A stretch of DNA of 64,000 nt, taken from an uncultured Sterolibacterium sp. GTDB lineage: Bacteria > Pseudomonadota > Gammaproteobacteria > Burkholderiales > Rhodocyclaceae. The translations under genes were made by a program, and so were the position numbers. The notes under the pieces were generated by a model that was given only the letters and a program-made list of their open reading frames with translations, ran no database searches and was not told the origin of the DNA. Positions 54,561 through 63,295 of this stretch are shown in pieces. Position 1 is the stretch's first letter. Each line of letters starts with the position of its first letter. The stretch spans positions 1-64,000 of the forward strand of contig CAILCO010000087.1 of the NCBI GenBank assembly GCA_903832735.1. Reading direction: 5' to 3'.

Positions 54561-55769
54561 TCAGCCGCCGTAAAGGTGTTCGCGGGTGAAAGGATAGGAC
54601 AGACCGCCATCGGCCAGCGGGCGGGCTGCGAGTATCTGCGACAGCGACATCCAGCCGCGCGCAAAGGCATGGGCGGAACCCGCCATGTAGATGCGCCAGA
54701 TGCGGAACTTCTTCTCGCCGACCAGCGCGCGCGCCTTGTCGGCATGCGCTTCGAGCCGCTCCACCCAGTGCCAGAGCGTGCGACTGTAGTGCGGGCGGAG
54801 CGACTCGACATCGACGCATTCCAGCCCTTCCGAAGCCAGCGCCCCGATCACGCCCGAGACATGCACCAGTTCGCCCCCGGGGAAAACATACTGCTCGATG
54901 AAGTCGCCGATGTCGCTCCTCAAGCCAGTCGTGCCGCAGCTTGCGGCGGTGATGCCGTGGTTCATGAGCAGTCCGCCGGGCTTCAACAGGCGATGGAGTT
55001 TGGCGAAATAGCGCCGGAGATTGCCTTGGCCGACATGCTCGAACATGCCCACCGACGCGATCTTGTCGAAGGGATGGTCTTCAGGCACCTCGCGATAGTC
55101 CAATAAGCGCACCTCGACCAGGCCCGACAAGCCGCGCCTGGCGATTTCTGCGGCGACATAATCATGCTGATTGGCCGACAGCGTGATCCCCAGGCAGTGC
55201 GCGCCGTAACGCTCCGCCGCCCAGAAGATCAGTCCACCCCAGCCGCAGCCCACGTCGAGCAGGCGCTCGCCGGATTGCAACATCAGCTTGCGGCAGATCA
55301 GATCCAGCTTCTGTTCCTGTGCCGTCTCCAGGCTGTCCTCAGGACGGAGATAATAAGCGCAAGAGTAGACGCGCCGGGCATCGAGCCAGAGACCGAAAAA
55401 CTCGTTCGAGACGTCGTAATGGAAGCCGATGTTCTTGCGGTCGGAGAACAGGCTGTGACGCAGCCGGGAAAACAGCGGGCTGGCTCGCTGGTCGGCGGCA
55501 CGGCCGGCATCGCAGAGCTGCTCGCTGACCTCGAGGATATCGCGGATGTCGCCGGTAACGTCGAACTCGTCTTCGACATAGGCGCGCGCCAGCCTACCCA
55601 TCGTCGGCAAAGCCAGGGTCCGCAGCGCGGACGGTCCATTCAGGGTCAGCGCCAGTCTTTCGGGCACCCGCGGCAGGTATTCGCTGCCGTCCCAGAATTT
55701 AACCCGCAACGGCAGTGCGCCCTGGTCGAGGCGTCGCTGTGTCTTTTGGATCCACTGTTGTTTCCACAT
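54561..55769 (-). CDS. cfa: Cyclopropane-fatty-acyl-phospholipid synthase family
   Basis: A 402-residue SAM-dependent CFA-synthase-type methyltransferase. The N-terminal ~120-residue domain precedes the core: FHYDVSNEFFGLWLDARRVYSCAYY, SAM motif LLDVGCGWGGL, and the C-terminal MEFH-type block FEHVGQGNLRRYFAKLHRLL. It methylenates the cis double bond of unsaturated membrane phospholipid chains, commonly as a stationary-phase response. The SD GGGGAG lies 6 nt before the ATG. It is convergent with hprK across repeat copy 5. Confidence 0.92.
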   Translation of the reverse strand: MWKQQWIQKTQRRLDQGALPLRVKFWDGSEYLPRVPERLALTLNGPSALRTLALPTMGRLARAYVEDEFDVTGDIRDILEVSEQLCDAGRAADQRASPLFSRLRHSLFSDRKNIGFHYDVSNEFFGLWLDARRVYSCAYYLRPEDSLETAQEQKLDLICRKLMLQSGERLLDVGCGWGGLIFWAAERYGAHCLGITLSANQHDYVAAEIARRGLSGLVEVRLLDYREVPEDHPFDKIASVGMFEHVGQGNLRRYFAKLHRLLKPGGLLMNHGITAASCGTTGLRSDIGDFIEQYVFPGGELVHVSGVIGALASEGLECVDVESLRPHYSRTLWHWVERLEAHADKARALVGEKKFRIWRIYMAGSAHAFARGWMSLSQILAARPLADGGLSYPFTREHLYGG

Positions 55770-55795
55770 GCCAGTCTCCCCTGCAGAACGCTCCC

Positions 55796-55811
55796 GGCCA
55801 ATCGGCCGGAA
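55796..55811 (-). terminator. Short perfect hairpin after ttcA, weak terminator candidate
   Basis: CCGGCC-aatc-GGCCGG forms a 6-bp stem between the ttcA stop (55837) and the cfa start (55769) on the minus strand. No T-run follows, so it may be a factor-dependent or only structural signal. Confidence 0.3.
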
Positions 55812-55836
55812 AGTATGCCACGATCATGCCCCTGCT

Positions 55837-56718
55837 TCAATCGCCATGATGCAGGGAAATAACCACGGGTTGCTCGAATGTTTCGGGATCGAAAGCCCGA
55901 TCGCCCTCGGGATCGGGGAGTCCGCCGGCCTTGAGGCCGGAGAAGTCGAACAGGCGCTGGTCTGCGAGATGCGAAGGCACGACATTTTGCAGGCTGCGGA
56001 AGATGGTCTGAACCCGACCCGGGTAGCGTTTCTCCCACTCGCGCAGCATCTCCTTGACCTGCTTCCTCTGGAGTTGCTCCTGGGATCCGCACAGATCGCA
56101 GGGAATAATGGGGAATCGCCGTTCCTCGGCCCAGGCAGCGAGATCCTGCTCGCGGCAGTAGGCTAGCGGCCTGATCACGACATGGCGGCCGTCGTCCGAG
56201 GCCAGCTTGGGCGGCATGGCTTTCAGCTTGCCGCCGAAGAACATGTTGAGGAACAGGGTCTCGAGAATGTCGTCGCGATGATGGCCGAGCGCGATCTTGG
56301 TCGCCTGCTGCTCGTCCGCGACGCGATACAAGATGCCCCGGCGCAGCCTCGAGCAAAGCGAGCAGGTGGTCTTGCCGGGCGCGAGCACGCGCTTGACCAC
56401 CGAATAGGTATCCTGCTCCTCGATATGGAAGGGCACGCCGATTTCGCGCAGATAACCGGGCAGCACCTCGGCGGGAAAGCCCGGCTGTTTCTGATCGAGG
56501 TTCACCGCCACCAGGTCGAAGGAAATCGGCGCGTGCTCCCGCAGATAGAGCAGGACATCGAGCAGGCCGTAGGAATCCTTGCCGCCGGAGAGGCAGACCA
56601 TCACCTTGTCGCCATCCTCGATCATGTTGAAATCGAAGATGGCCTGGCCGACATTGCGGCGCAGCCGCTTGGCCAGCTTGTTGGCTTCGTAGCGACGCTT
56701 TTCCAGTTGACTCGTCAT
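55837..56718 (-). CDS. ttcA: tRNA 2-thiocytidine(32) synthetase TtcA
   Basis: A 293-residue PP-loop enzyme: [16 protein letters not shown] (PP-loop), [13 protein letters not shown] with the CxxC pair, and [13 protein letters not shown] with a further Cys, the three cluster ligands of TtcA. It thiolates C32 of certain tRNAs with a 4Fe-4S cluster. The start at 56718 (MTSQLEKRR) is the family start; upstream in-frame codons overlap the pteridine-reductase gene in another frame and are not family-like. It follows that gene after 4 bp. Confidence 0.94.
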   Translation of the reverse strand: MTSQLEKRRYEANKLAKRLRRNVGQAIFDFNMIEDGDKVMVCLSGGKDSYGLLDVLLYLREHAPISFDLVAVNLDQKQPGFPAEVLPGYLREIGVPFHIEEQDTYSVVKRVLAPGKTTCSLCSRLRRGILYRVADEQQATKIALGHHRDDILETLFLNMFFGGKLKAMPPKLASDDGRHVVIRPLAYCREQDLAAWAEERRFPIIPCDLCGSQEQLQRKQVKEMLREWEKRYPGRVQTIFRSLQNVVPSHLADQRLFDFSGLKAGGLPDPEGDRAFDPETFEQPVVISLHHGD

Positions 56719-56722
56719 GTTC

Positions 56723-57472
56723 TTAAAGACGCGTGCTGCGCCCGCCGTCCACATTGATCACCTGGCCGGTAACGAACGGCGCATCGAAGAGCAGGAAGCG
56801 CACGGTGCGGGCGATGTCGTCGGGTTCGCCGATGCGCGCGAGCAAGGTGCGATCGATGATTTCCGCTCGGGCATCGGCGCTGAAAGCCTCGTTTTCCGGC
56901 CAGGCGATCGGCCCCGGCGCCACCGCATTGACCCGGACCTCGGGAGCCAGTTCCAGCGCCAGCGCCCGCGTCAGCCCGAGCAGACCGGCCTTGGCGGCGC
57001 AGTACAGCGGATAGTTCTTGAGCGGCCATTCGGCGTGGATGTCGGTGATATTGACGATGGCACCGCGGCAGCTCCGCAACTGCGGCGCTGCCGCCTGCGA
57101 GAGAAACAGCGGACCCTTGAGATTGCTGCCGACGAGATCGTCCCAGGCCGCCTCGGTGATGCTGCCGATCGGCGTGGGAAAGAATGAAGAGGCGTTATTG
57201 ACCAGGGCGTCGAGCCTGCCGAAACGGACCAGCGCCGCGTCCACCAGGCCGGGCAGCGACTTCGTGTCGCGCAGATCGGCCTGCAGGCACCAGGCCGAAC
57301 CCGGACGCAGGGCGTTGAGTTCGGCGGCCAGCAGCGCGGCGTCGGCAGCGGCGCTGCGATAGTGCAGCAGGACATCGGCGCCCGCCTGGTGCAGCGTGCG
57401 CGCAATCTGCGCGCCGACCCGCCGGGCGGCGCCGGTAATCAGGACTGCCTTGGTTGCGGGGGCGGAGTTCAT
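56723..57472 (-). CDS. Pteridine reductase-like short-chain dehydrogenase
   Basis: A 249-residue SDR with the TGAARRVG (RR) NADP motif (14-21), NNASSFF, catalytic [16 protein letters not shown] (Tyr-x3-Lys) and the INVDGGRS end. The RR in the cofactor loop and NNASSF are typical of pteridine reductases (PTR1/FolM group), which reduce dihydropterins or folates. The start is ATG at 57472, overlapping the tcdA stop (ATGA). It lies between tRNA-modification genes ttcA and tcdA; a direct link is not obvious. Other SDR functions cannot be excluded. Confidence 0.85.
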   Translation of the reverse strand: MNSAPATKAVLITGAARRVGAQIARTLHQAGADVLLHYRSAAADAALLAAELNALRPGSAWCLQADLRDTKSLPGLVDAALVRFGRLDALVNNASSFFPTPIGSITEAAWDDLVGSNLKGPLFLSQAAAPQLRSCRGAIVNITDIHAEWPLKNYPLYCAAKAGLLGLTRALALELAPEVRVNAVAPGPIAWPENEAFSADARAEIIDRTLLARIGEPDDIARTVRFLLFDAPFVTGQVINVDGGRSTRL

Positions 57473-58272
57473 GGCGAAAGTATAAGCCGCTCTAGAACCC
57501 GCGCCGCGGCGACCAGGCCGAAGCAGGCCGTCACCGTCACCGCTGAGCCGTAACCGGCGCAGTTCAGGCCCTGCAGGCCGCGCTCATCGAGAGCGCAGGC
57601 AGGGCCGGTGCTCGCGGGGCGCATGACCGACTCGACCGAGAAGACGCACTCGACGCCGAACTTTTTCTTCGCCTCGCGGGCGAACCCATATTCCTTGCGC
57701 AGCCTCGCCCTGACCTTGGAGGCCAGGGCATCCTGGATCGTCCTGGATAAGTCGGCCACCTGGATCCGCGTCGGATCCGTCCGTCCGCCGGCGCCGCCGG
57801 TGGTCACGATGGGCAGGCCGGCGCGCTTGCAGTGCGCGATCAGCGCGGCCTTGGCACGGACGTTGTCGATGGCGTCGAGCACCGCGTCGCATGGCGGCAG
57901 CAGCGTGGCGACATTCTCCGCACTGATGAAGTCATCGATTTCGCTCACCACGCAGCGCGGATTGATCTTCAGGATGCGCTCGGCCATCGCGCTCACCTTG
58001 GCGCGCCCGAACTCGCCGTCCAGGGCTTGGATCTGGCGATTGACGTTCGATAGCGCGACATGATCGAGATCGATCAGGGTGATCCGGCCCACCGCCGAGC
58101 GCGCCAGCGCCTCCGCCGCCCAGGAGCCGACGCCGCCGATGCCGATGACGCAGACGTGAGCATCGCCCAGCCGCGCCAGCGCCGCTTCGCCATAGAGGCG
58201 GGCGACGCCGCCGAAGCGGCGGGCGCTGCCCGCGGCGTCGTCAGCCGCTGTATCGATATCGCTTGTCTTCAT
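57469..58272 (-). CDS. tcdA: tRNA threonylcarbamoyladenosine dehydratase
   Basis: A 267-residue E1-like (ThiF/MoeB-type) protein: GIGGVGSWAAEALARSAVGRITLIDLD with nucleotide loop, DDFISAENVA, DAIDNVRAKAALIAHCKRAGLPIVTTGGAGGRTDPTRI, and the catalytic Cys region FGVECVFS. It dehydrates t6A to cyclic t6A in tRNAs. The start is ATG at 58272; an in-frame upstream extension lacks homology. It overlaps the pteridine-reductase gene by 4 bp (ATGA) and is divergent from the midA-type gene. Confidence 0.93.
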   Translation of the reverse strand: MKTSDIDTAADDAAGSARRFGGVARLYGEAALARLGDAHVCVIGIGGVGSWAAEALARSAVGRITLIDLDHVALSNVNRQIQALDGEFGRAKVSAMAERILKINPRCVVSEIDDFISAENVATLLPPCDAVLDAIDNVRAKAALIAHCKRAGLPIVTTGGAGGRTDPTRIQVADLSRTIQDALASKVRARLRKEYGFAREAKKKFGVECVFSVESVMRPASTGPACALDERGLQGLNCAGYGSAVTVTACFGLVAAARVLERLILSP

Positions 58273-58303
58273 CCGGCCGGCATCATGGCACAATGCGCGC
58301 CAG

Positions 58304-59485
58304 ATGATCAACGAGAATCCCCGCGCCTCACTGCCCCTGGCCGATGCCGCCGCGCTGGCCGCAAGCGACGCCCTATGCCGGCTTATCCGCACCGAGATCG
58401 CTGCGCGAGGCGGCTGGATTCCCTTCTCCCGCTTCATGGAACTCGCCCTCTACGCGCCGGGACTGGGCTATTACAGCGGCGGCGCACGCAAATTCGGCGC
58501 AGGCGGCGACTTCATCACCGCCCCTGAACTCACACCGCTGTTCGCCCAAACCCTGGCGGCGCAGGCGGCACAGGTGATGGCGCAGTCAAGCCGGCAAATC
58601 CTCGAAGCGGGTGCCGGCAGCGGCGCGCTGGCCGCCGACCTGCTGCTGGAACTGGAACGGCAGGGAACGCTGCCCGAGCGCTATCTGATCCTCGAACTCT
58701 CCGCAGATCTGCGCCAGCGCCAGGGCGAAACGCTGAACTTGCGCGCGCCCCATCTCGCCGCGCGCGTGGCATGGCTGGAGCGCCTGCCGGAACGTTTTTC
58801 CGGGCTGGTGCTGGGCAACGAAGTGCTCGATGCCATGCCGGTGGCGCTGCTCGTCTGGCGCGATGAAGACGAACTGCAGGGCATCTTCGAGCGCGGCGTG
58901 GCGTTAGGGAAGGACGGCAACTTCGTCTGGCTGGAGCGGCCGGCGGCAGGCCCGCTGCTGGCGGCCGCGCAACGCCTGCCGGTCGCCGCGCCCTATCTCT
59001 CCGAGATCGGCCTCGCGGGTGCGGCCTGGGTCGCGGAATGGGGCCGCATTCTCGAACAAGGCGCGATCCTCCTGTTCGACTACGGCTTTCCGCGCCGCGA
59101 GTATTACCTCCCCGAACGCGACTGCGGCACCTTGATGTGCCATTACCGCCACCACAGCCACGGCGATCCGTTCTGGCTGCCCGGTCTCAACGACATCACG
59201 GCGCACGTCGATTTCACCGCTGTCGCCGAAGCCGGTTTCGAAGCCGGCCTAGACGTGCTGGGCTATGCCACGCAAGCGCAGTTCCTGCTCAACTGCGGCA
59301 TCACCGGACTGCTCGAGCGCATGCAGGAGGGCGGCGACAAGGCCTATCTGGGCGAAGCGCGCAAAGTCGGCAAACTCATCTCGCCGGCGGAAATGGGCGA
59401 GCTTTTCAAGGTCATCATGCTCGGACGGGGTACAGTCGAGCCGCTCCTCGGCTTCTCCCGCGGCGACCGGCTGCACACCCTGTAA
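58304..59485 (+). CDS. Class I SAM-dependent methyltransferase (MidA/NDUFAF7 type)
   Basis: A 393-residue protein of the MidA family. The N-terminal GYYSGGARKFGAGGDFITAPELTPLF, EAGAGSGALAADLLLEL SAM motif, VLGNEVLDAMPVALLVWR and LFDYGFPRREYYLPERDCGTLMCHYRHHSHGDPF blocks are clear. The eukaryotic homologue NDUFAF7 dimethylates an arginine of complex I subunit NDUFS2; the bacterial role is not established. No clear Shine-Dalgarno precedes the ATG, and it is divergent from tcdA. The 3' region is followed by a repeat-containing gap. Confidence 0.88.
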   Translation: MINENPRASLPLADAAALAASDALCRLIRTEIAARGGWIPFSRFMELALYAPGLGYYSGGARKFGAGGDFITAPELTPLFAQTLAAQAAQVMAQSSRQILEAGAGSGALAADLLLELERQGTLPERYLILELSADLRQRQGETLNLRAPHLAARVAWLERLPERFSGLVLGNEVLDAMPVALLVWRDEDELQGIFERGVALGKDGNFVWLERPAAGPLLAAAQRLPVAAPYLSEIGLAGAAWVAEWGRILEQGAILLFDYGFPRREYYLPERDCGTLMCHYRHHSHGDPFWLPGLNDITAHVDFTAVAEAGFEAGLDVLGYATQAQFLLNCGITGLLERMQEGGDKAYLGEARKVGKLISPAEMGELFKVIMLGRGTVEPLLGFSRGDRLHTL

Positions 59486-59703
59486 AAGGGCCTTCCCCCG
59501 CCCCCGGAGCCTCCGCTTCGCTCCGTCGCTCGACAGGCGGCGAGCAGTGCTCGCCGAATTCCCTGTCTCGCCCCATGGAAGGGGGTGACGGGAGTTCGTC
59601 CCTGGGGGAGCCGAAGGCAGGACCGCCCTAAGAGGTGGCGGGACTCCATGTTCTACGCTGCGCCGCGCTCGGGGCGGCCCTTCGCCCGGTGCCCGTGCTC
59701 CGA
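59486..59703. repeat. G/C-rich intergenic repeat between convergent genes
   Basis: This 218-bp gap has the blocks CCTTCCCCC (59490), CCATGGAAGGGGGTGACGGGAG (59574-59595, read as CCATGGAAG and GGGGGTGAC) and CTCGGGGCGGCCCTTC near 59670. These match blocks in the ubiU-ubiV and 26.5-kb gaps in order, though more diverged. GCGAGCAGTGCTCGC (59537-59553) is a further hairpin. No reading frame in it is convincing. Confidence 0.5.
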
Positions 59704-60912
59704 CTATCGGCTAAGCTGAGGCCGGCTGCCGAACATCGCAACCAGGGGCGCCAGCAGGCAGCAGATGCCGAGGCTGCCGCAGGCGAACAGCCAGGCGGTG
59801 GCGGAATCCTTGCCGCCGCTGGCATCGAGCACCACACCGAAGACCAGCGGCCCGAGAAAGCCGGCGCCGAAGCCGAACAGCGAATACACCGCCAGCGCCG
59901 CCCCCAGCCGCGCCGGTTCCGCCGCGCTGATCAGGCCGGCGGTCAATGCCGCCGAATCGGCCATCACCGCGACGTTGTAGAGCACCAGCACCGCCAGCAA
60001 GGCCCAGGGCCAGCCGGCGACCGCACCGGCAAGCCAGGCCAGGCCGCCGGAGGCCGCCATCACCGTGAAGATGTAGCGGCGGCGGCCGAAGCGCCCGGCC
60101 AGTTCGTTGCCGAAGATGCTCGCCGGTATGCCGACCAGGTTGATCGCGGCGGCCGCGGTCGCCGGCGCCAGCGGCAGGCTGCCGCCCGAACTGGCGGCGG
60201 AAAACGCCACCAGCGCGACGATCCAGGAGCGCAGGCCGAACAGTTCCCAGCAATGCGCGGCATAGCCGGCGACATAGCCCAGCGTCGCCCGGTCGGCGAG
60301 GACGCCGAACATCCGCAGCAAGCCCACGCGCCGCGCCGCGCCGTGCGGGGTCAGCGGTTGCAGGCCGGCAAGCACCAGCAAGCCCGCCAGGATCGGGCCG
60401 AACGCGCCCAGGAAGAAGGCGGCGCGCCAGCCCAAGGCCGCACCCGCCCAGCCCGAGAAGAGGTAGGAGAAACTCGCGCCGACGCCGAAGGTCGCGGTGT
60501 AGATGGCGATGAAACGCGGCTGCCTGCTGCCGGCGAGCCTGTCGGTCAGCGCCTTCAGCCCGGGCATGTAGGTGCCGGCAAGGCCGGCGCCGGTGAGCGT
60601 CTGGAACAGGGCCGCGCTCACGGCGTCGCTGGCGAAGAAGGCGAAGCCCAGGCAGCCGGAGGCGGCCAGGAGGCAAGCGAAGAAGTAGACGCGCCGGGCG
60701 TCGATGCGGTCGGTGAGTCCGGAGAGTATCGGCACGGCCAGCATGTAGCCGGCGAAGAACGCGCCGCTGACGGCACCGGCGGCTTTGCCGGAGAGATGCC
60801 AGGTTTCCTGGAGTTGCGGCAGCAAGCCCGGCCAGGTGGCGAAGCCGCTCATGCTCAGCGCTTCGGCAAGGCAAAGCAGGAACAGCAGCCGGCCGTCCGA
60901 GAGACGCCTCAT
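59704..60912 (-). CDS. Major facilitator superfamily transporter
   Basis: A 402-residue MFS protein with about 12 hydrophobic segments. An N-terminal half (FLLCLAEALSMSGFATWPGLLPQLQ and PILSGLTDRIDARRVY, the GxxxDRxxxRR loop between TM2 and TM3) and a C-terminal half with a second GNELAGRFGRRRYIF loop are seen. The cargo is unknown; the first segment resembles transporters of small organic acids or drugs. The start overlaps the stop of the upstream thioesterase gene by 4 bp (ATGA), so both genes form one unit. Confidence 0.87.
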   Translation of the reverse strand: MRRLSDGRLLFLLCLAEALSMSGFATWPGLLPQLQETWHLSGKAAGAVSGAFFAGYMLAVPILSGLTDRIDARRVYFFACLLAASGCLGFAFFASDAVSAALFQTLTGAGLAGTYMPGLKALTDRLAGSRQPRFIAIYTATFGVGASFSYLFSGWAGAALGWRAAFFLGAFGPILAGLLVLAGLQPLTPHGAARRVGLLRMFGVLADRATLGYVAGYAAHCWELFGLRSWIVALVAFSAASSGGSLPLAPATAAAAINLVGIPASIFGNELAGRFGRRRYIFTVMAASGGLAWLAGAVAGWPWALLAVLVLYNVAVMADSAALTAGLISAAEPARLGAALAVYSLFGFGAGFLGPLVFGVVLDASGGKDSATAWLFACGSLGICCLLAPLVAMFGSRPQLSR

Positions 60913-61358
60913 TCAGCCCGCAATCGTTCCAGGGCCGCGCGGATAGTGCCGGGGATCGCGGTCGGCTTGGCCGATGCCCGATCGACGAAGACATGGACGA
61001 AGTGGCCCGTGGCGGCCGGCTTGTCCTCGCCCTGACGAAACAGCGCGATCTCGTAGCGTACCGAGGAATTGCCGAGTTCGCCGACGCGCAGGCCGGCATC
61101 GATGCTTTCGGGAAAGGAAAAAGAGCGATGGAAGCGGCAGGTGCTTTCGACGGCATAGCCGACCACGCGCCCTTCGTGGATGTCGAGCCCGCCCTCGCGG
61201 ATCAGATATTCGTTGATCACGGTGTCGAAGTAGGAATAGTAGACCACGTTATTGACGTGGCCATAGACATCGTTGTCCATCCAGCGGGTGGCGATGGCGA
61301 GAAAGTGGCGGTATTCGCCGCGTCGCTCGGTGCGGGGTTCTTTAACGGCGTTCATCAT
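60909..61358 (-). CDS. Acyl-CoA thioesterase-like hotdog protein (4HBT family)
   Basis: A 149-residue hotdog-fold protein with the 4HBT/YbgC-type active-site segment RWMDNDVYGHVNNVVYYSYFDTVINEYL (Asp and N-terminal helix), then ESTCRFHRSFSFPESIDAGLRV. Members hydrolyse 4-hydroxybenzoyl-CoA or short/aromatic acyl-CoAs. It is co-transcribed with the MFS gene (4-bp overlap). A start at either of the two adjacent ATGs is possible. A CoA-ester role related to aromatic catabolism is a plausible inference, but not proven. Confidence 0.87.
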   Translation of the reverse strand: MMNAVKEPRTERRGEYRHFLAIATRWMDNDVYGHVNNVVYYSYFDTVINEYLIREGGLDIHEGRVVGYAVESTCRFHRSFSFPESIDAGLRVGELGNSSVRYEIALFRQGEDKPAATGHFVHVFVDRASAKPTAIPGTIRAALERLRAE

Positions 61359-61403
61359 GCCCGTCGGCTATCCTGACGGGCATGATGATAGCAGGATGAG
61401 CGT

Positions 61404-61604
61404 CTACTCCTGGGCGAGATAGATGCGGCGCAGGTAGGCGCCGACATCCAGCTCCGGCCGGGTTGCGGCCTCCCGCGGCAGTTCCTGCAGGCCCAGCTCG
61501 AGGACAGGTTGCGGCAGCCACTGAGCGTATTGCACCTCGTCCTCGAAGGCGCCGAACTCATCCTCAATCCGCTTGCCCAGTTCCGTGGTCATGATGATTA
61601 CCAT
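61404..61604 (-). CDS. Small acidic hypothetical protein
   Basis: A 66-residue protein (MVIIMTTELGKRIEDEFG..., LPREAATRPELDVGAYLRRIYLAQE) rich in Glu and Leu. No family is recognised; the composition fits a small helical cytoplasmic protein. It has a good Shine-Dalgarno (GGGGAGAG, 4-5 nt before the ATG), which supports it as real. It lies 45 bp upstream of the thioesterase gene, possibly in the same transcript. The 180-bp region upstream of it contains the divergent promoter of the flavoprotein gene. Confidence 0.65.
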   Translation of the reverse strand: MVIIMTTELGKRIEDEFGAFEDEVQYAQWLPQPVLELGLQELPREAATRPELDVGAYLRRIYLAQE

Positions 61605-61721
61605 TTTGCTCTCCCCTGCGTGGGTCGCTCAATTGAAGTAACGGACGGACGCGGGAAAGGTTGAGCCGCCGCGAAAATATTTTTCGCCCGGGGAATGGCA
61701 ACGAGGACGCGCAGCGGCGAT

Positions 61722-61752
61722 TTGACAGGATTGTATACACACGCATACAATC
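61722..61752 (+). promoter_or_regulatory. Sigma70-like promoter overlapped by a GntR-type operator
   Basis: TTGACA (61722-61727) is followed after 18 bp by TACAAT (61746-61751). A perfect inverted repeat, GATTGTAT (61729-61736) and ATACAATC (61745-61752), with an 8-nt spacer, covers the spacer and -10 box. The TTGTAT/ATACAA arms are typical of FCD-type GntR regulators. A FCD-type GntR gene follows two genes downstream, so autoregulation and repression of the flavoprotein gene are likely. Confidence 0.7.
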
Positions 61753-61784
61753 ACCGGAATTCATCATGGTCGGAGAAACACCTC

Positions 61785-63272
61785 ATGCAGAACAGCTATG
61801 ACGTGGTTGTGGTCGGCGCCGGCAATGCCGCCATGTGCGCGGCGTTGGCGGCACAGGAGAAGGGCGCCCGCGTCGCCATCCTGGAATGCGCGCCGGAAGC
61901 CGAGGCTGGCGGCAACAGCCGGTTCACCGCCGGGGCGATCCGCTTCGTCTACAACGGCATCGAAGACCTGAAGCAGGTGATGCCCGACCTCAGCGAGGAT
62001 GAAATCGCCAACACCGACTTCGGCGTCTATTCCGAAGACAATTTCTTCGACGACATGTTTCGTGTGACCCGCTTCAGGACCGATCCCAATCTCTGCGAGA
62101 CGCTGGTCAAGCAGAGCTTTGCCACCATGGTCTGGATGCGTTCCAAGGGCCTGCGCTTCGTCCCCATCTACGGCCGCCAGGCTTTCAAGATCGACGGCAG
62201 GTTCAAGTTCTGGGGCGGCCTGACCGTCGAGGCCTGGGGCGGCGGCGAAGGCCTGGTCGCCGCGCTGACCGAATCCTGCAAGAAACGCGGCGTGGAAATC
62301 TTCTACGAAACCCGCGCCGTCGGCCTGATACAGGAGGACGGCGCGGTGACCGGCGTGCGCATCAAGCAAGGCCGAAAGACTTCCGAAATCCGGGGCCGGG
62401 CCGTGGTCATCGCCAGCGGCGGCTTCGAGTCCAATCCCGAGTGGCGCACCCGTTACCTCGGCCCTGGCTGGGAGCTGGCCAAGGTTCGCGGCACCCGCTT
62501 CAACACCGGCGCAGGCATCAAGATGGCGCTGGGCATCGGCGCCAGCCCCTACGGCAACTGGTCGGGCTGCCACGCGGTCGGCTGGGAGCGCAACGCTCCC
62601 GAGTTCGGCGATCTGGCCGTCGGCGACGGCTTCCAGAAGCACAGTTATCCCTTCGGCGTGATCGTCAACGGCGACGGAAAACGTTTCGTCGACGAGGGCG
62701 CGGATTTCCGCAATTACACCTATGCGAAATACGGCCGGGAAATCCTCAACCAGCCCGGCCAGTTCGCCTGGCAGGTGTTCGACGCCAAGGTGACCCATCT
62801 GCTGCGCGACGAATACCGGATCCGCCAGGTCACCAAGGTGACCGCCAACAGCCTGGAGGAACTCGTCGGCAAACTGGAGGACGTCAATCCCGAGGCGGCG
62901 CTGAAGACGCTCCAGGAATACAACGCCGCGGTGAATACCGAGGTGCCCTTCAATCCCAACATCAAGGACGGCCGCGGCACCCGGGGTCTGGACCTGCCCA
63001 AGACCAACTGGGCGAACCTGCTCGATACGCCGCCCTATGAAGCCTATGCCATCACCTGCGGCGTCACCTTCACCTTCGGCGGCCTGCGGGTGGATCACAA
63101 TGCCCAGGTGATCGACAACGACATGCATCCGATACCGGGCCTCTACGCGGCGGGAGAACTGGTCGGCGGGATTTTCTACTTCAACTATCCCGGCGGCAGC
63201 GGCCTGATCTCGGGCGCGGTCTTCGGCCGCATTGCCGGAGGCGCCGCGGCCACTGCCGCAGCAGGCGGATAA
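61785..63272 (+). CDS. FAD-dependent dehydrogenase/reductase (TcuA-like flavocytochrome c/fumarate-reductase family)
   Basis: A 495-residue flavoprotein. FAD contacts are the N-terminal VVVVGAGNAAMCAALAAQEKG loop, AGGNSRFTAG, ASGGFESNPEW and the C-terminal GLYAAGELVGGIFYFNYPGGSGLISGAVFGR. The middle carries substrate-binding features such as FVDEGADFRNYTYAKYG. It resembles tricarballylate dehydrogenase TcuA and related flavoproteins that oxidise saturated carboxylic or steroid substrates; the precise substrate is unknown. Translation starts at 61785, ~35 bp after a predicted promoter. It is the first gene of a unit with a GntR regulator. Confidence 0.87.
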   Translation: MQNSYDVVVVGAGNAAMCAALAAQEKGARVAILECAPEAEAGGNSRFTAGAIRFVYNGIEDLKQVMPDLSEDEIANTDFGVYSEDNFFDDMFRVTRFRTDPNLCETLVKQSFATMVWMRSKGLRFVPIYGRQAFKIDGRFKFWGGLTVEAWGGGEGLVAALTESCKKRGVEIFYETRAVGLIQEDGAVTGVRIKQGRKTSEIRGRAVVIASGGFESNPEWRTRYLGPGWELAKVRGTRFNTGAGIKMALGIGASPYGNWSGCHAVGWERNAPEFGDLAVGDGFQKHSYPFGVIVNGDGKRFVDEGADFRNYTYAKYGREILNQPGQFAWQVFDAKVTHLLRDEYRIRQVTKVTANSLEELVGKLEDVNPEAALKTLQEYNAAVNTEVPFNPNIKDGRGTRGLDLPKTNWANLLDTPPYEAYAITCGVTFTFGGLRVDHNAQVIDNDMHPIPGLYAAGELVGGIFYFNYPGGSGLISGAVFGRIAGGAAATAAAGG

Positions 63273-63295
63273 GTGCGCTTCCCGAGGTGTTCGCC